From positions 248,001-312,000 of the forward strand of contig JAPFBL010000104.1 in NCBI GenBank assembly GCA_026182355.1: a DNA stretch of 64,000 nucleotides. The letters are read 5' to 3'. Below are positions 22,029 through 32,197 of this stretch, in pieces. The notes below the pieces were generated by a model. It worked only from the letters and a program-made list of their open reading frames with translations. It was not told the DNA's origin and searched no databases. Position numbers and translations under genes: made by a program. Source of the stretch: Hermatobates lingyangjiaoensis. Its lineage: Eukaryota; Arthropoda; Insecta; Hemiptera; Hermatobatidae. How positions within the stretch are numbered: position 1 is the first letter of the stretch; each line of letters starts with the position of its first letter.

Positions 22029-22368
22029 TTTTAGTGAAATTTATTTTCCTTAGTTCCTTTTTGTGTTCTTTGAGTGAACAGTGTTTCGGTTTACATGTAA
22101 TTGTAATCAGTTAGTCTGGTCCAAGTTTTTGACCAGTTAAGATGTTAGTTCACTAACTATCTATTGTTACTTCATTTTATATAATGTAAATTTCATCATT
22201 TTTCTAATTCAAAAATTCTGACTTCTGTAAGTTCATAAAAATGTTTATTGCTTTTCTATTACTTCTACTTGTATATATATATTTGTTTTTTCACAACTGT
22301 AATATTCCATTTTGATGTTAGTTATATGTTGATGTTTATATATGATTTCTTGTCATCCTTTGTTTGTA

Positions 22369-22412
22369 GGCCTATGAAAAAGGTTTTAAATAAAACCGAA
22401 ACGTCGGCATTG
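22369..22412 (+). ncRNA. Degenerate hammerhead-like motif (family E2, direct arm)
   Basis: Plus-strand mirror of 21711-21753: strong stem GGUUUU/AAAACC, then GAA, ACGU, C and GGC. The core is short by one base. Confidence 0.4.
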
Positions 22413-22464
22413 AGAGTTTGATTTTGATCCTGGAAAATTGACCGAATCCCGATTACATTATACA

Positions 22465-22465
<1 letters not shown>

Positions 22466-22501
<36 letters not shown>
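22466..22501. repeat. (TA)n at the end of PLE E2
   Basis: Pure TA tract between the E2 right arm and a family A end. Confidence 0.9.
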
Positions 22502-22505
<4 letters not shown>

Positions 22506-22545
22506 ATTTTACATAACCACGTGAAATAACAATCAATGATGAAAA
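22502..22545. repeat. Family A terminal fragment next to (TA)n
   Basis: ACCACGTGAAATAACAATCA, which follows the (TA)n tract, matches the outer end of the family A copies at 46 kb and 51.5 kb. The motif-bearing part is absent. Confidence 0.5.
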
Positions 22546-22804
22546 CACAAATATTTACAAAAATTTACAAACCACATGGCCTTTACAAATATTTAGCAGA
22601 CATTTAGGAATAAGAGATTTAGGTATTACCTTTTCACTTAAACAATTATTTAAAAAAACAAAGAAGAACCTGAAAAAATAAAATCAAAAGTTTTTTAGAA
22701 GATCTAGGTCCTTATTTCATTGGAAGAAAGATTTGGATTCAAATTTATGAAATACAGTCAACAATGTTGTGGATGTGCTTAATAAAAAAGTCCATAGATC
22801 TTTA

Positions 22805-23735
22805 CCAACGACCAACGAATATAACCGCGCACTATAGTGCACGTCGTAACTAGCAGTTCCAGACCAGAGGCCTTCTACTGCTTGCTTACTGTGCTACTAT
22901 AACTTGTAATGTCAGTAATTCATGTCAGATATAAGTTCGTCTGTGCAGTAAAGATGTCGTATTCGCGGTCATGTGGTCTTGTTGAGGTCATGGTTTTCAA
23001 GGTTTTTAGTCATCAGTTGGTAAAGTAGTCAGATAGTCAGTGGATGAAGTAATTGTTCAGTGAGGTTGAGGAAGGTTGGTGGCAGGATTTAGAGTTTGTA
23101 CCAGGAGGTTTGGATGAGTAGATAGTTTCTTGTCTTCATTGGTAGTAAGTCGAGTGATGTAACTATCTATGGATTCCATTTTCAAGTCATGGTGAATATC
23201 AACATTACGGGCGTACCAAGGAGCCCTGGCTATAAGGCGGGCACACTTATTTTGAACAATCTGGATACACGCCTTGTTCGTTGGTGCAGCTCTAAACCAG
23301 ACGGAGCATCCATAAGTCATCGCTGAACGAAGAACCCCCTTATAGACAAGGTCCTTGACCGAATCGGGAGAATTCCTTGACTTGAAAAGAGAATATAGAT
23401 TGCACATCAAGTAAATTCCAAGCTTGGATTTTTTATGAAGGTGTTGTTTGAAAGTTAATCTAGAGTCTAAAATAAGACCCAGATATTTTACATGGGTTTG
23501 GTAGGGAATTATCTCGTTACCAATAAAGACAGGAGGAGGACGGGGAGAGACACCCTTGCAGAATCGAACATGTGAATTCTTTGTTGGGTTCAGCGCTAGT
23601 TTCCACTTTGTGAACCAATGCAAAGCCCCATCGAGGAAACATTGCAATTTCCTGGTGGCATAGCTCACATTAGCACATCTATAAGCTACAGCGGTGTCAT
23701 CAGGATCTTTGTCAATCGTTGTCAATTATTCATAT
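22805..23735 (-). mobile_element. Jockey-like non-LTR retrotransposon, 5'-truncated
   Basis: The minus strand holds the C-terminal part of the RT ORF and a 3' UTR. The 5' end stops at the RT catalytic box and abuts X copy 4. The 3' UTR (from ACCAACGACCAACG near 22805) is shared with the copy at 32652. Confidence 0.8.
23057..23725 (-). pseudogene. Jockey-like reverse transcriptase C-terminus
   Basis: About 222 codons are open without a true start. PDDTAVAYRCA corresponds to the RT catalytic (F/Y)ADD box with the first residues altered. LHWFTKWKLALNPTKN follows (the W..W....N..K motif), then VKYLGLILDSRLTFKQHL (the YLG..LD..L.F..H motif) and the typical tail VQNKCARLIARAPWYARNV and DLKMESIDSYITRL. 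These are diagnostic of non-LTR RTs of the Jockey clade, which copy the element at its insertion site. The N-terminal endonuclease and RT fingers are absent. The surviving frame has no internal stop. Confidence 0.88.
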
Positions 23736-23755
23736 ACCATAAGTGCAAAAAGGAA

Positions 23756-25778
23756 CTGGAGTGGCCTACACTCAACTTTACTATAAGTAAATTTAATATC
23801 AATCTTGTTGGGTATATAATATATAACATCTCATTTAAGCATAATGTAAACATCTCAATGGAAGATGTATATTGGTCTTTAATTCCTGAGGTAGTACAGA
23901 TACTGATTGATCGACTTATCAATATATAAGCTTATTTTTGTATATCACACCACTGATGCAAATAATCTCATTAGTATAAATACAACAGTAATAACATTTT
24001 TGAAAAGACAATGTGAAAATTTCTTGATGAGAAATAATCTCCTACAAGAGAACATGGCTTTTCTTCAAATAGCCAGTGGATTTCTTAAACCGTTTACTTT
24101 ATTGAATATTTAAGCCAAATAATTAAATTTAAAACTTGAAAATACTCTCTGAAAACGTCATAAACATAGAAGAAGAAATATCGTTTTAAGGTAATTTATA
24201 ATTAAGGATAAAGGTTAATTACATTTATTAATCTTCAAACGAAAGACTTCAATTCTGAATTATGTTTTACATTTTTGATCTTTGATAGAATTATTATACC
24301 GGGAATTTTATGGCTTCTTACTATTTAATAAAATCATTTTCTTTCCTATTTTTGTCAAAATCATATAACAGTTTTTTTCTGAGCGAGTGTTATATTTTTC
24401 CTGCCTGTTATACTGTGTTATAAGGTTGCTATTAATGTATATTGAGAAAAATTATATTAGTAATTAACCAGTTTACATACTCAAATCAAAGTCAAAGCCT
24501 GAAATTCAGTATAATTTAAAACTTTTTTAGTTGGGAGGTTCTAATTTTTTAAAATAATAAATATGAACTATTAAACTAGAATAGTGAAAAAACTGTTTAT
24601 CAAGAAACATAAATCCTCTTTCTTGAGGAAAGAGTCCATTCGGTACATTGCAATATCATGGAAATAACTACAATTCACAAAGATGAAGTAATTATAACTG
24701 ATATTAAGTTTTGTTCAAGAGTGCAATATATAGACTTATTAAAGCATTTTATGAGACAAATCCATCATACCATGGAAGACAAAGGAAATTTATTTATGTT
24801 TATTGGCGGGGATTTTTTACTTGATATAATATTATTCCTTTTATATCTCATATAAGTCAATATATTATTTAAATATTTCCATTATAAATATCAATTTTAT
24901 CTCATTGGATTTGGTCAAAAAAATTCTAAGTCAATGTAAACAACGTAAAAAAATATAAAAAATTCGACAAGTATAGCAGGTGATCCCTTAGTCCAGGATA
25001 AACAAACAGTTTTTATAGCTTTTTTGCTATTTGCCCTGATTAAAATTCCAAACCATTATAAATGATTTTTTTTTATAAATTGGTTATTTTTTGTTCCATT
25101 TTTGGTCAAATTTTCATGATTTTTAATGAGCCGTTTAGCGTCAAAAAACTTTTTCTGAAAATAGAAATCGTACTATAACGCTCCTTTGAAGACTGTAATT
25201 TTCAAAAACATTATCTCAACTCAATCTCCACATAATGTTCTATCTTTAGCCATAGTTTCATTTTGATCGGTCAGACGGTATGACTTTTATCGCTCTCACA
25301 ACTTTTGAGATTGAATTATAAGTTAAAATTTTTACATTTTATTGGATAAAATATTTTCCGTTGTTTTAAAATTCTGAATATATTTTTCGTTTATTTTGTT
25401 TGTAACCTCAAAGATAATGCCAACATTTCAAAACGCTAGCTAGAGTTAGCAGTTTAGGAGAAAAAAAAGTTTTCTAAAAATCAGTTTTTGGCAAAAAAAA
25501 AGTAACTTTCCCGTCATCTACATTATTATTATTATTATGGAATCATCTACATTATAGTACCCATTTTTGTGTAAAATATTAACTTGATCCCTCAAAGATT
25601 CTTGACCGTAGCGTGGTAACAAGCAATGCTAACACACTCATTCACCAACCCACACACACACAGACATCATCGCAAAAACTTCATAAAACGACTTCTGGGA
25701 CCTCAAAACATGTAATTCTATCAAAATCTCCACATCGAATTTTTTCACGATCACTATACTTTACTTACTGTAAAGTAA
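23756..25778 (+). mobile_element. X element copy 4 (longest, about 2.0 kb)
   Basis: It runs from CTGGAGTGGCCTACACTCAA to TTACTTACTGTAAAGTAA. It contains both internal segments that are alternately missing from other copies: the 23.85-24.35-kb block shared with copies 1 and 6-8, and the 24.36-24.80-kb block shared with copy 5. It therefore approximates the full-length parent. It is more diverged than copies 5-8 and its microsatellite is weaker. The 65-codon ORF at 24658-24855 is broken in copy 5 and is not considered a gene. Confidence 0.85.
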
Positions 25779-27099
25779 TATGGGTTTCTCATTTTACCAA
25801 ATCATATTTTTTACTCAGACCGACTGATTTATAAATTAAATTGTTATATTTGAACTATGAACTTCTTTATTTATGAGGGGTCAACATTGTCATGTTAGAA
25901 TTACAGTAGCGCAGCAATAATACGAGTAAACCAGGCAAAAGGTTATGTTTCTTCTACTACGGACAATTTGAATGAAAAAGATCATTAAATTGATTTTCTC
26001 ATTAAATCAATTATGTGAGCCCAGGGAATATTGCATACTCACATTTCGTAAATTGAAATTATAAGTGATGAAAATGGAATTTTTTTTAACTCATTGATAT
26101 GCAAAGCCCATTGGTGTTGTAGGAATTCTTAATTACCAGACTTTTATGCAATAAACGGACAACTGAATTGTGCCCAGAACTTAGTAGTCAAATTCATTGG
26201 GATTATCAATCTATCTTTTCTTGAGAAAGTGTAGAAATAATATTACAATAAAATAACTTCTACAGAAATTTACCTAATGATAATGGTTTAAAACTTAAGG
26301 AAACATCCCATTCTATCCAATAGAACAAATAACGATGTGGAAGTTTAATATAAAATTTCCGTTTGTTTAATATTTGTTGAGAGCAATTAAAAAAGTTTTC
26401 AAAAGTGGTTTACCTGAAATAACTCTTAATGTTTATAATAAAAGAAAAGGAAAACTTTATTTTCAATTCTGAAAGAGAAGATTGATAAAAAATTATACAG
26501 CTGTCTTATATATTCTCAAGTAGTACAATCAGTTATTATGGTTTATTTATTTACTTACTGTGAGAATCTAATAAAACAGTCTCCACATATAGATTTTTAA
26601 TGAATTTTACAGAAATAAAATAATAATCATTTTAATAATAATTTATGTTTTCAGGTTTTTTCATAAGGATTGTGAAACATAATGTACCACAATTATAGGT
26701 GATCACAATATGTGCCACAATATGTTAATCATAATTTTAAAGAACGTTTGACGAAGAACTTGGAATTAATTCTACGAGTAAGTACTGAGGTGGTGGACTC
26801 CTATAAAGTCGACAGTTTTTTTTAGGACTTTTATAGTGTCCATAGGGGTTCGGTCGGTTCTCCGAAGGGAAGTGTCATTTAAAATGGACCTGGTCTCACC
26901 TAAGTGAGTACCAGATTTCATGTGCACCTTACCAATGGTAAGGCTTGAGGATCTAGCTCCTTCTTATCTAACCACCTCAATAAACATCTGCAAGAGGAGA
27001 CTATTTTTTTTACCCTATATCGTTTACCCTAATTTTTCCAAAAGTTTACCCTATATCTATTTTCAGGACCATTCATTCCTTAAACTTAATTATATAAAG
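25779..27099. other. No recognisable feature
   Basis: AT-rich sequence between X copy 4 and the 34-bp tandem repeat. Only short, low-information ORFs. Confidence 0.55.
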
Positions 27100-27215
27100 T
27101 ATTTAATATAATTAAATACTTGATATAACTTGTATTTAATTATAATTAAATAATTGATATAATTTGTATTTAATTATAATTAAATACAATTGTAATATAA
27201 TTAGATTTAATATAA
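27100..27215 (+). repeat. 34-bp AT-rich tandem repeat
   Basis: TTGATATAACTTGTATTTAA (27120) and TTGATATAATTTGTATTTAA (27154) head two full units; partial units lie on both sides. Each unit holds the palindrome TTTAATTATAATTAAA. Confidence 0.75.
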
Positions 27216-27409
27216 TTTCTGGTATACTTCCATCTCTTTAGATCCTTCCTCCATTGGATGCTTGCAGTTGCTCAGTACCACTCCACTGTTTTGCGGTCAA
27301 CTGCTCTTTAAAGAGTTTCACTTGCTAATTAATTTACGTAAATTCACAATAAAATCGGAAAGACGATCCAAACTGAACACAATAAGAGTTCAAAATAGAA
27401 GAAGAGTAA

Positions 27410-27910
27410 CACATAGATTACAGAAAGACACCTAGAAACTCAATGTTTTGGGTAATTTGACTTCAGGAGAAAAAAGAGAGGGAGCACGTTGTAAACGCAA
27501 AGGAAGTAATCCATTGGTAGTTTTTTTTTATTGTTTAAACCGATCCCTTAGCGGGTGATAACGTCAGCCTTTACCGGATTTTTGTTTGATTAGTAATTCC
27601 TACAGTTCTACATTATGAATCCTAAATCTTGCCTAACTCAAATCCATTTCGAGTAGGGATCTTTAATGAGTACCTGACATCGTACAGGGTCGGGACCGAC
27701 ATCTAATCTTCCTCTCCCAGAGGCCACGTACTCAGATTTATTCACCTCCCACGTGACTAAATGATGGCCAGATGGGCATACAATCCCGGACTGACAACCC
27801 AGTTAACCGTTGGTAGTTACTTGCCGTTGCATCTACAACCTGCTTGATCTCCCTCTCTCTTTTCTCCTGAAGACAGATTTCCGTAAATTTGGGTTTTTAA
27901 GTGTGTTTAT
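27410..27910. repeat. Decayed family B inverted pair split by a SINE
   Basis: TTGACTTCAGGAGAAAAAAG (about 27457-27476, inverted) and TTTTCTCCTGAAGACAGATT (about 27861-27880) are diverged family B arms; the right one continues with the family's AGTGTGTTTATTTG. Stem II and GAA are eroded. The tRNA-derived SINE 27605-27815 lies between. Confidence 0.45.
27605..27815 (-). mobile_element. tRNA-derived SINE, diverged
   Basis: It shares GATGTCAGGTACTCATTAAA and AAGATTTAGGATTCATAATG with the 38-kb SINE. The head (GTTAACTGGGTTGTCAGTCC) is eroded. Confidence 0.7.
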
Positions 27911-29106
27911 TTGCTCTGTGTGTTAATTTATGTAAAGCATTTATGTAAAACAGGTAAAGAACAAAATTTGAAAATTCAGACAGTTTTTAAATACGCTAGC
28001 AGTTGTACAGGGTTGTTGAAGACAATTCTTTGTGGGATGCATATCATTTTGGAAAAATCATTAGGTAGCTACAGGAAAGATATTACTATGGATGGATTAA
28101 ACTCCTAGTGGATGTAATATTAGTTCAGTGATATACATGTTGTCTAGTTATAGCAAGCATCATGCCGCCTGGAGCATTATCTCCCCCCAACACCCTGTGG
28201 GTTGGTTGAATATGAAAGTCTGTTTTCTACGTCCATTAAAAAAAAATAGTTCCTTATTAAAAAATGTCTAACTTCTTTAATCAAATATAGGTTTAAAGAG
28301 TAAGAGAAAAAACGAGAAAAGAATGCGGGAATTTCGTTTGATTGAGACATGAGCCCTGCCTAGACTGAGGCCACTTAGAGAAAGGTGGAAGCAATAAGTC
28401 GAAAGTTGGTGTAACAACAATATCTGAGGTAACGAGTGGAAGAGTTATCACCGGAAGATTTCATCCAGCCCTTTGTTGAAGATGACGAAGGGCCTCCCAT
28501 TTCCCCTTCCGAGTCCCCTTAAGCATACCTCTCAATGAACCACTGGTCAGCCCTATCCCAATCTCCTTTGTAAAAAGTTCCTCTAGTATTTCTCAACAAT
28601 TCAATTAGCGAAACTCTTCCCAGCCATTATCTCATTCTTGTTATCTTATTACATCGTTTATCTTTTATTTAACATTTATATGTCATAACTAATAAACTAC
28701 ATCCCTTACAGGAACAATTATTGTTAAATATAAAAATAAATTCCAAGGAAATTCTTGTTTCTCTTGGCGCTTCAATCTTACCTTATAAGTTTCCATTCCC
28801 ACTGTACATTAATAGTCATATTAACTATTCATAAAATATTTTCAATCTTTTAAACATCTTCATAAACAATTAAACAAATTAGCATTGCTTTTATTTGTAA
28901 CTTTAATTACAGTTTACTCGTGTAGATATACATCAAATTAAAGTAAGGCATTTCATCATGACTTATCGAAAATAAAATATACATAACGAAAAAAAAATAA
29001 GAGGAAAGAAGGATGTAGCCACCATCTTACGCTTCTCTTTCCATCTTCTCCTAACGATCATGAGTTGCTGTTTGTCTCTCTTGATTATTGTAGGCGATTC
29101 AATATA
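27911..29106. other. No recognisable feature; modest GC rise at 28360-28620
   Basis: The stretch from GAGCCCTGCCTAGACTGAGG to about 28620 is less AT-rich and could be an old retroposon. No head, tail or coding match was recognised. Confidence 0.45.
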
Positions 29107-29299
29107 TGCGTGCGTGCGGTCCCAGTTACCCGCGGCCTTGCGAAGCCTTAGTTATTCCGCCAATGGGTATAGAGGTTGCACAGTCCCTCTGTGTTTTTTG
29201 CCAATAATCTTATTTCGTAGAGGGACTGTGCAACCTCTATAGCCATTGACGGAATGACGAAGGCTTCTCTAGGCAACGGGTAACTGGGACCGCACGCAT
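29107..29299. repeat. Fold-back element with about 83-bp inverted arms, upstream of truncated PLE
   Basis: Left arm 29107-29190 (TGCGTGCGGTCCCAGTTACC to CAGTCCCTCT) and right arm 29218-29299 (AGAGGGACTGTG to GGTAACTGGGACCGCACGCA) are imperfect reverse complements with a short T-rich loop. It is GC-richer than its surroundings. It ends about 60 bp before the truncated PLE RT and could be that element's inverted terminal repeat, or a separate MITE-like fold-back. No coding content is seen. Confidence 0.7.
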
Positions 29300-29361
29300 G
29301 AACCTACAAACTCTATTCTCTTATTGGTCACTATTTTAACTATATATAATATATATATATT

Positions 29362-30482
29362 GTCCTCAAACCCAGTGCCTTCGTGTTTGATGATAAATTC
29401 TATCTCCAAGTCAGAGGTACAGCAATGGGAACTAGTATCTTTTGCATGTCTGTTCATGGCAAAGCTAGAACAGGCCTTTCTCAATACCTGCTCTCTCTTG
29501 CCCCTTCTCTATACCCGTTACATAGATGACATCTTTTTTATATGGCCCCACGGGGAAGCCAATTTGACCTCTTTTATCAACTCATTTGAACATTTTCCCC
29601 TTCCATGTCATTCATTCACTCCGTTTCTGATAAAACTATAACCTTTTTAGATGTTAATATCACCATAGACAAAGGTAGTTTGGTCACCTCCATATACACA
29701 AAGCCAACCAATCCCCAACAATATCTCCATTTCAGCAGTTTCACCCGCCACACATTAAGAAGTCTATTCCACGTTCCCTTTCCCATCGTATCCATAGAAT
29801 TTGTAGCAATATTCAGGACAAACGACACCAGATTAGTCAACTGAAAAATAAATTTCTTGAACGAGGCTACCCCCAACATCTTCTTGATAAGCGTATCATC
29901 CCGGCTGGAATCATTCATACACCTCGAAATAATTGCATTTCTGATAATAGTAGCCCCTTCCTCACCACCACATACTTTCCCACAATTAATAAGTTACGCT
30001 TAGTCATCAAGAAACTCTTCCCTCTCCTGTCATCCTCTCCGACCACTTCCAATATTTTCACCAAATCACCCCGGATTTCCTTTAGACGACCCCCCACTCT
30101 GGGCAATATCTTCTCCCATAGAAGTTTTAAACGTTCCCGCCCTGCACCTGACACTTTTGGCACAAAGCAATGTGGCAGAAGGAAATGCCTCACCTGTCCC
30201 ATCATCAATCCTGACAGCCATTTCATTTCGACAGTGAACAACCATTCATACCCTCTCTCCTTTGCTAGTTCCTGCACTTCCAGCAATTGTGTTTATCGTC
30301 TGGACTGCACACAATGTGACTCATTCTACGTGGGCCTGACTTCCACGTCACTTAGCCTCCGTATGAATGGTCACAGGTCATCCGTTGATCAACGCAAGCA
30401 GCTGCCTGTTGCAACCCACGCCAATCTCCATAACCTTCCCTTCAACGATTGCTTCAGGGTTAAAGTATTAAGAAAACTCTGA
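29362..30482 (+). pseudogene. Penelope-like element ORF, 5'-truncated: reverse transcriptase core plus GIY-YIG endonuclease
   Basis: This is the 3' part of a PLE polyprotein (RT linked to a C-terminal GIY-YIG nuclease), which copies and inserts the element by target-primed reverse transcription. In order it shows FDDKFYLQVRGTAMGT (29386-29433), FACLFMAKLEQAFL, the catalytic RT box YIDDIFFIW (near 29521-29545), KTITFLDVNI and SIYTKPTNPQQYLHFSS, then SHRIHRICSNIQ and RGYPQHLLDKR. These are typical PLE RT and thumb motifs. A Cys-rich linker (CGRRKCLTC) leads to the GIY-YIG domain: CVYRLDCTQC, FYVGLTSTSLSLRMNGHRSS, and H and F residues up to the stop at 30480-30482. At least three frameshifts (about 29435, 29605 and 29750) break it, while 29781-30482 is open. 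The RT fingers and the N-terminus are missing. It is a dead copy, and one of the few here that keeps RT catalytic residues. Confidence 0.9.
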
Positions 30483-30865
30483 AATGATGACACCCAGACC
30501 ACTCTAAGGGCTTCTGAGGAAGACTTCATTTGGTTATTGGGTGCAAGAAATTCCCCTGGTCTAAATTTAATCAGATGATTATTTTTTTTTCCTTTCCTCG
30601 TTTGATTTTAGTTTTATGTTTTTTCCTTTCCTTTCCCTTTTTTACTTTTCTCCTCCCTTTTACTTAAATATCACATTTATAATTTTACTTACTCACAGCC
30701 TAAACTGGTCCACGTTGGTAAGGTGGCTGCACTGCGTGTCATTGTATCGTTGTATACATCGGCCAGTGGACGCATTTACGTCTCCATTCCTTCATTCCTT
30801 CTCCTTTTTATTTTCTTTTTTTTTCTTCCTGAAGACGGCAAGACGCCAATATTATCGAGATTCGT
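30483..30865 (+). repeat. 3' untranslated and terminal-repeat region of the 29.4-kb PLE, with degenerate hammerhead-like motif
   Basis: This T- and C-rich tract follows the endonuclease stop. At 30829-30860 it holds CTGAAGA, one C, the hairpin GGC/GCC with loop AAGAC, then an AATATT palindrome. The G of the expected GAA box is missing. Position and layout match the ribozyme-like motifs of the other PLE terminal repeats in this window, so I read it as a decayed version. Element boundaries are not certain: the fold-back starting near 30899 appears to be a different insertion. Confidence 0.55.
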
Positions 30866-30898
30866 GAGTGTTAGTCCTTTTTCTTGTGTTCTCTAATG

Positions 30899-31040
30899 GG
30901 AAAACAAGACTAAGATCTTTCAACCGTAACAAGCGGTATTCGTCAGAGTCAAAAACCCAACTGAGTTGGGTTTTCTTTTTGTGGTTTGATCACTGATTGT
31001 TGTTTCACGTGCTTATGTGAAATCTTTATATATATATAGT
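30899..31040 (-). repeat. Family A terminal repeat with intact hammerhead-like motif
   Basis: It opens with GGGAAAACAAGACTAAGATC and ends with TTTCACGTGCTTATGTGAAA before a TA tract. The motif is at 30908-30950 on the minus strand. An 18-base self-complementary stretch (AAAACCCAACTGAGTTGGGTTTT region, 30951-30975) forms the turn-around seen in the 46-kb copy too. Confidence 0.7.
30908..30950 (-). ncRNA. Minimal hammerhead-ribozyme-like motif (family A, best copy)
   Basis: On the minus strand: GACU, CUGACGA, AU, stem II ACCG/CGGU with loop CUUGUUA, U, GAA, palindrome AGAUCU, cleavage base U, AGUC. Stem I (GACU with AGUC) is perfect and the core matches CUGANGA exactly. Confidence 0.65.
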
Positions 31041-31059
31041 TAACACATGAAAGAGAAAA

Positions 31060-31340
31060 AACAAATAAAGATACACACAAAAGACTCACAACGATATTTC
31101 GACAGTCGTCGTCATCGGGTAGAAGTAGTCCCTTTGAGTAGCTGAAGCTAACTGAGTTGTAGGCCGAATGCAAACGAACACGCACGCACTCTGTGTAGGC
31201 CGAATGCGTATATATATATATATATATATAACAGCGGAAGAGTCGATGCTCTGCCTTCCTGCGGAACTCTTCGCCTCCTAATGACGACGATGGTCGAAAT
31301 ATATAATATGAGTTATTCCTGTGTCTATCTGTGTGCTATC
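31060..31340. repeat. Family F terminal repeats, diverged inverted pair around (TA)n
   Basis: The minus-strand motif at 31089-31122 has CCGATGA, C, stem GAC/GTC, GAA, ATAT, C. The plus-strand motif at 31278-31306 has CTAATGA, C, stem GAC/GTC, GAA, then an ATAT-rich end. A (TA)n tract lies at 31207-31230 between them. Flanks are diverged but alignable. Cores each differ from consensus by one base. Confidence 0.55.
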
Positions 31341-31414
31341 TTCTTTTTAATTGGTATATATATATAGTTCAATATAAACAAAGAAACAGAGAAATCAAAA
31401 GAACACACTTACAG

Positions 31415-31448
31415 TCTCTAATTTTCGGTTTGAACCGTCTTCAGGAGA
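31415..31448 (-). ncRNA. Minimal hammerhead-ribozyme-like motif (family B2, left arm)
   Basis: On the minus strand: UCUC, CUGAAGA, C, stem II GG/CC with loop UUCAAA, GAA, AAUU palindrome, A, GAGA. Stem I is perfect over 4 bp and the core is canonical. Confidence 0.62.
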
Positions 31449-32163
31449 GATAAGAGAGGGAAACCAAGCGCACTGGTTCAGAGACGGTTGGAGACCAACA
31501 GTGTTGCCGCATGCGCGCCCGTTCACAGAAAATAAGGTAGACAGGAATCAATTTATAATTACATTAAATTAATGGAAATGAAAACAATAAATAAATAAAA
31601 GAAAAAATTGAAAAATTAAGGGAAATTGATACATATTAACGAACAGAGAAATTGATATATAAACAAAAGTACTGACTAAACTATGATAGAATAAAAAAAA
31701 ACTAAGAATACAAATAATAATAATAAATGAAATAATTTATTAAAAAATGTGTGGTAAAATATGAAAGGCAAGGAACTTTTAAACATTATCGCTTTAGATT
31801 GAGGCCAGGTGCACTGCGCGCACTTAATAGCCAAATATGGCTATATATTTGCCATTTTGCCACATTTTTTAATAAATTATTTCATTTGTTATTATTATTT
31901 GTATTCTTAGTTTTATTTTATTCTATCATAGTTTAGTCAGTACTTTTGTTTATATATCAATTTCTCTGTTCGTTAATATGTATCACTTTCCCTTAATTTT
32001 TCAATTTTTTCTTTTATTTATTTATTGTTTTCATTTCCATTAATTTAATGTAATTATAAATTGATTCCTGTCTACCTTATTTTCTGTGAACGGGCGCGCA
32101 TGCGGCAACACTGTTGGTCTCCAACCGTCTCTGAACCAGTGCGCTTGGTTTCCCTCTCTTATC

Positions 32164-32197
32164 TCTCCTGAAGACGGTTCAAACCGAAAATTAGAGA
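32164..32197 (+). ncRNA. Minimal hammerhead-ribozyme-like motif (family B2, right arm)
   Basis: TCTC 32164-32167 pairs with GAGA 32194-32197. CTGAAGA is at 32168-32174, stem II GG/CC at 32176-32177 and 32184-32185, GAA at 32186-32188, palindrome AATT at 32189-32192, cleavage base A at 32193. Confidence 0.64.

Larger units (their letters stand above)
21652..22469 (+). mobile_element. PLE copy (family E2): inverted terminal repeat - GIY-YIG remnant - terminal repeat
   Basis: The left inverted arm 21652-21758 mirrors the right arm 22363-22469 (GGTGTATAATGTAATCGGG, then the GACGTTTCGG block, then the GGCCTATGAAAAAGG block). Between them lie a truncated endonuclease and about 330 bp of 3' UTR. 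Both outer ends run into (TA)n tracts (21583-21616 and 22466-22501). Same family as the fold-back at 6490-6959. Confidence 0.8.

Noticed and set aside
24658..24855. 65-codon ORF in X copy 4 as an element protein
   Set aside because: The corresponding segment in copy 5 (34530-34690) has lost the frame and the other copies lack the segment. No motif.
29107..29299. Bacterial-type terminator or tRNA cloverleaf in the GC-rich hairpin
   Set aside because: The arms are about 83 bp, far longer than either structure, and the context is a eukaryotic transposon cluster.
29616..30286. Two minus-strand ORFs of 100 and 123 codons
   Set aside because: They are antisense shadows of the PLE RT-endonuclease region, which carries clear motifs on the plus strand.
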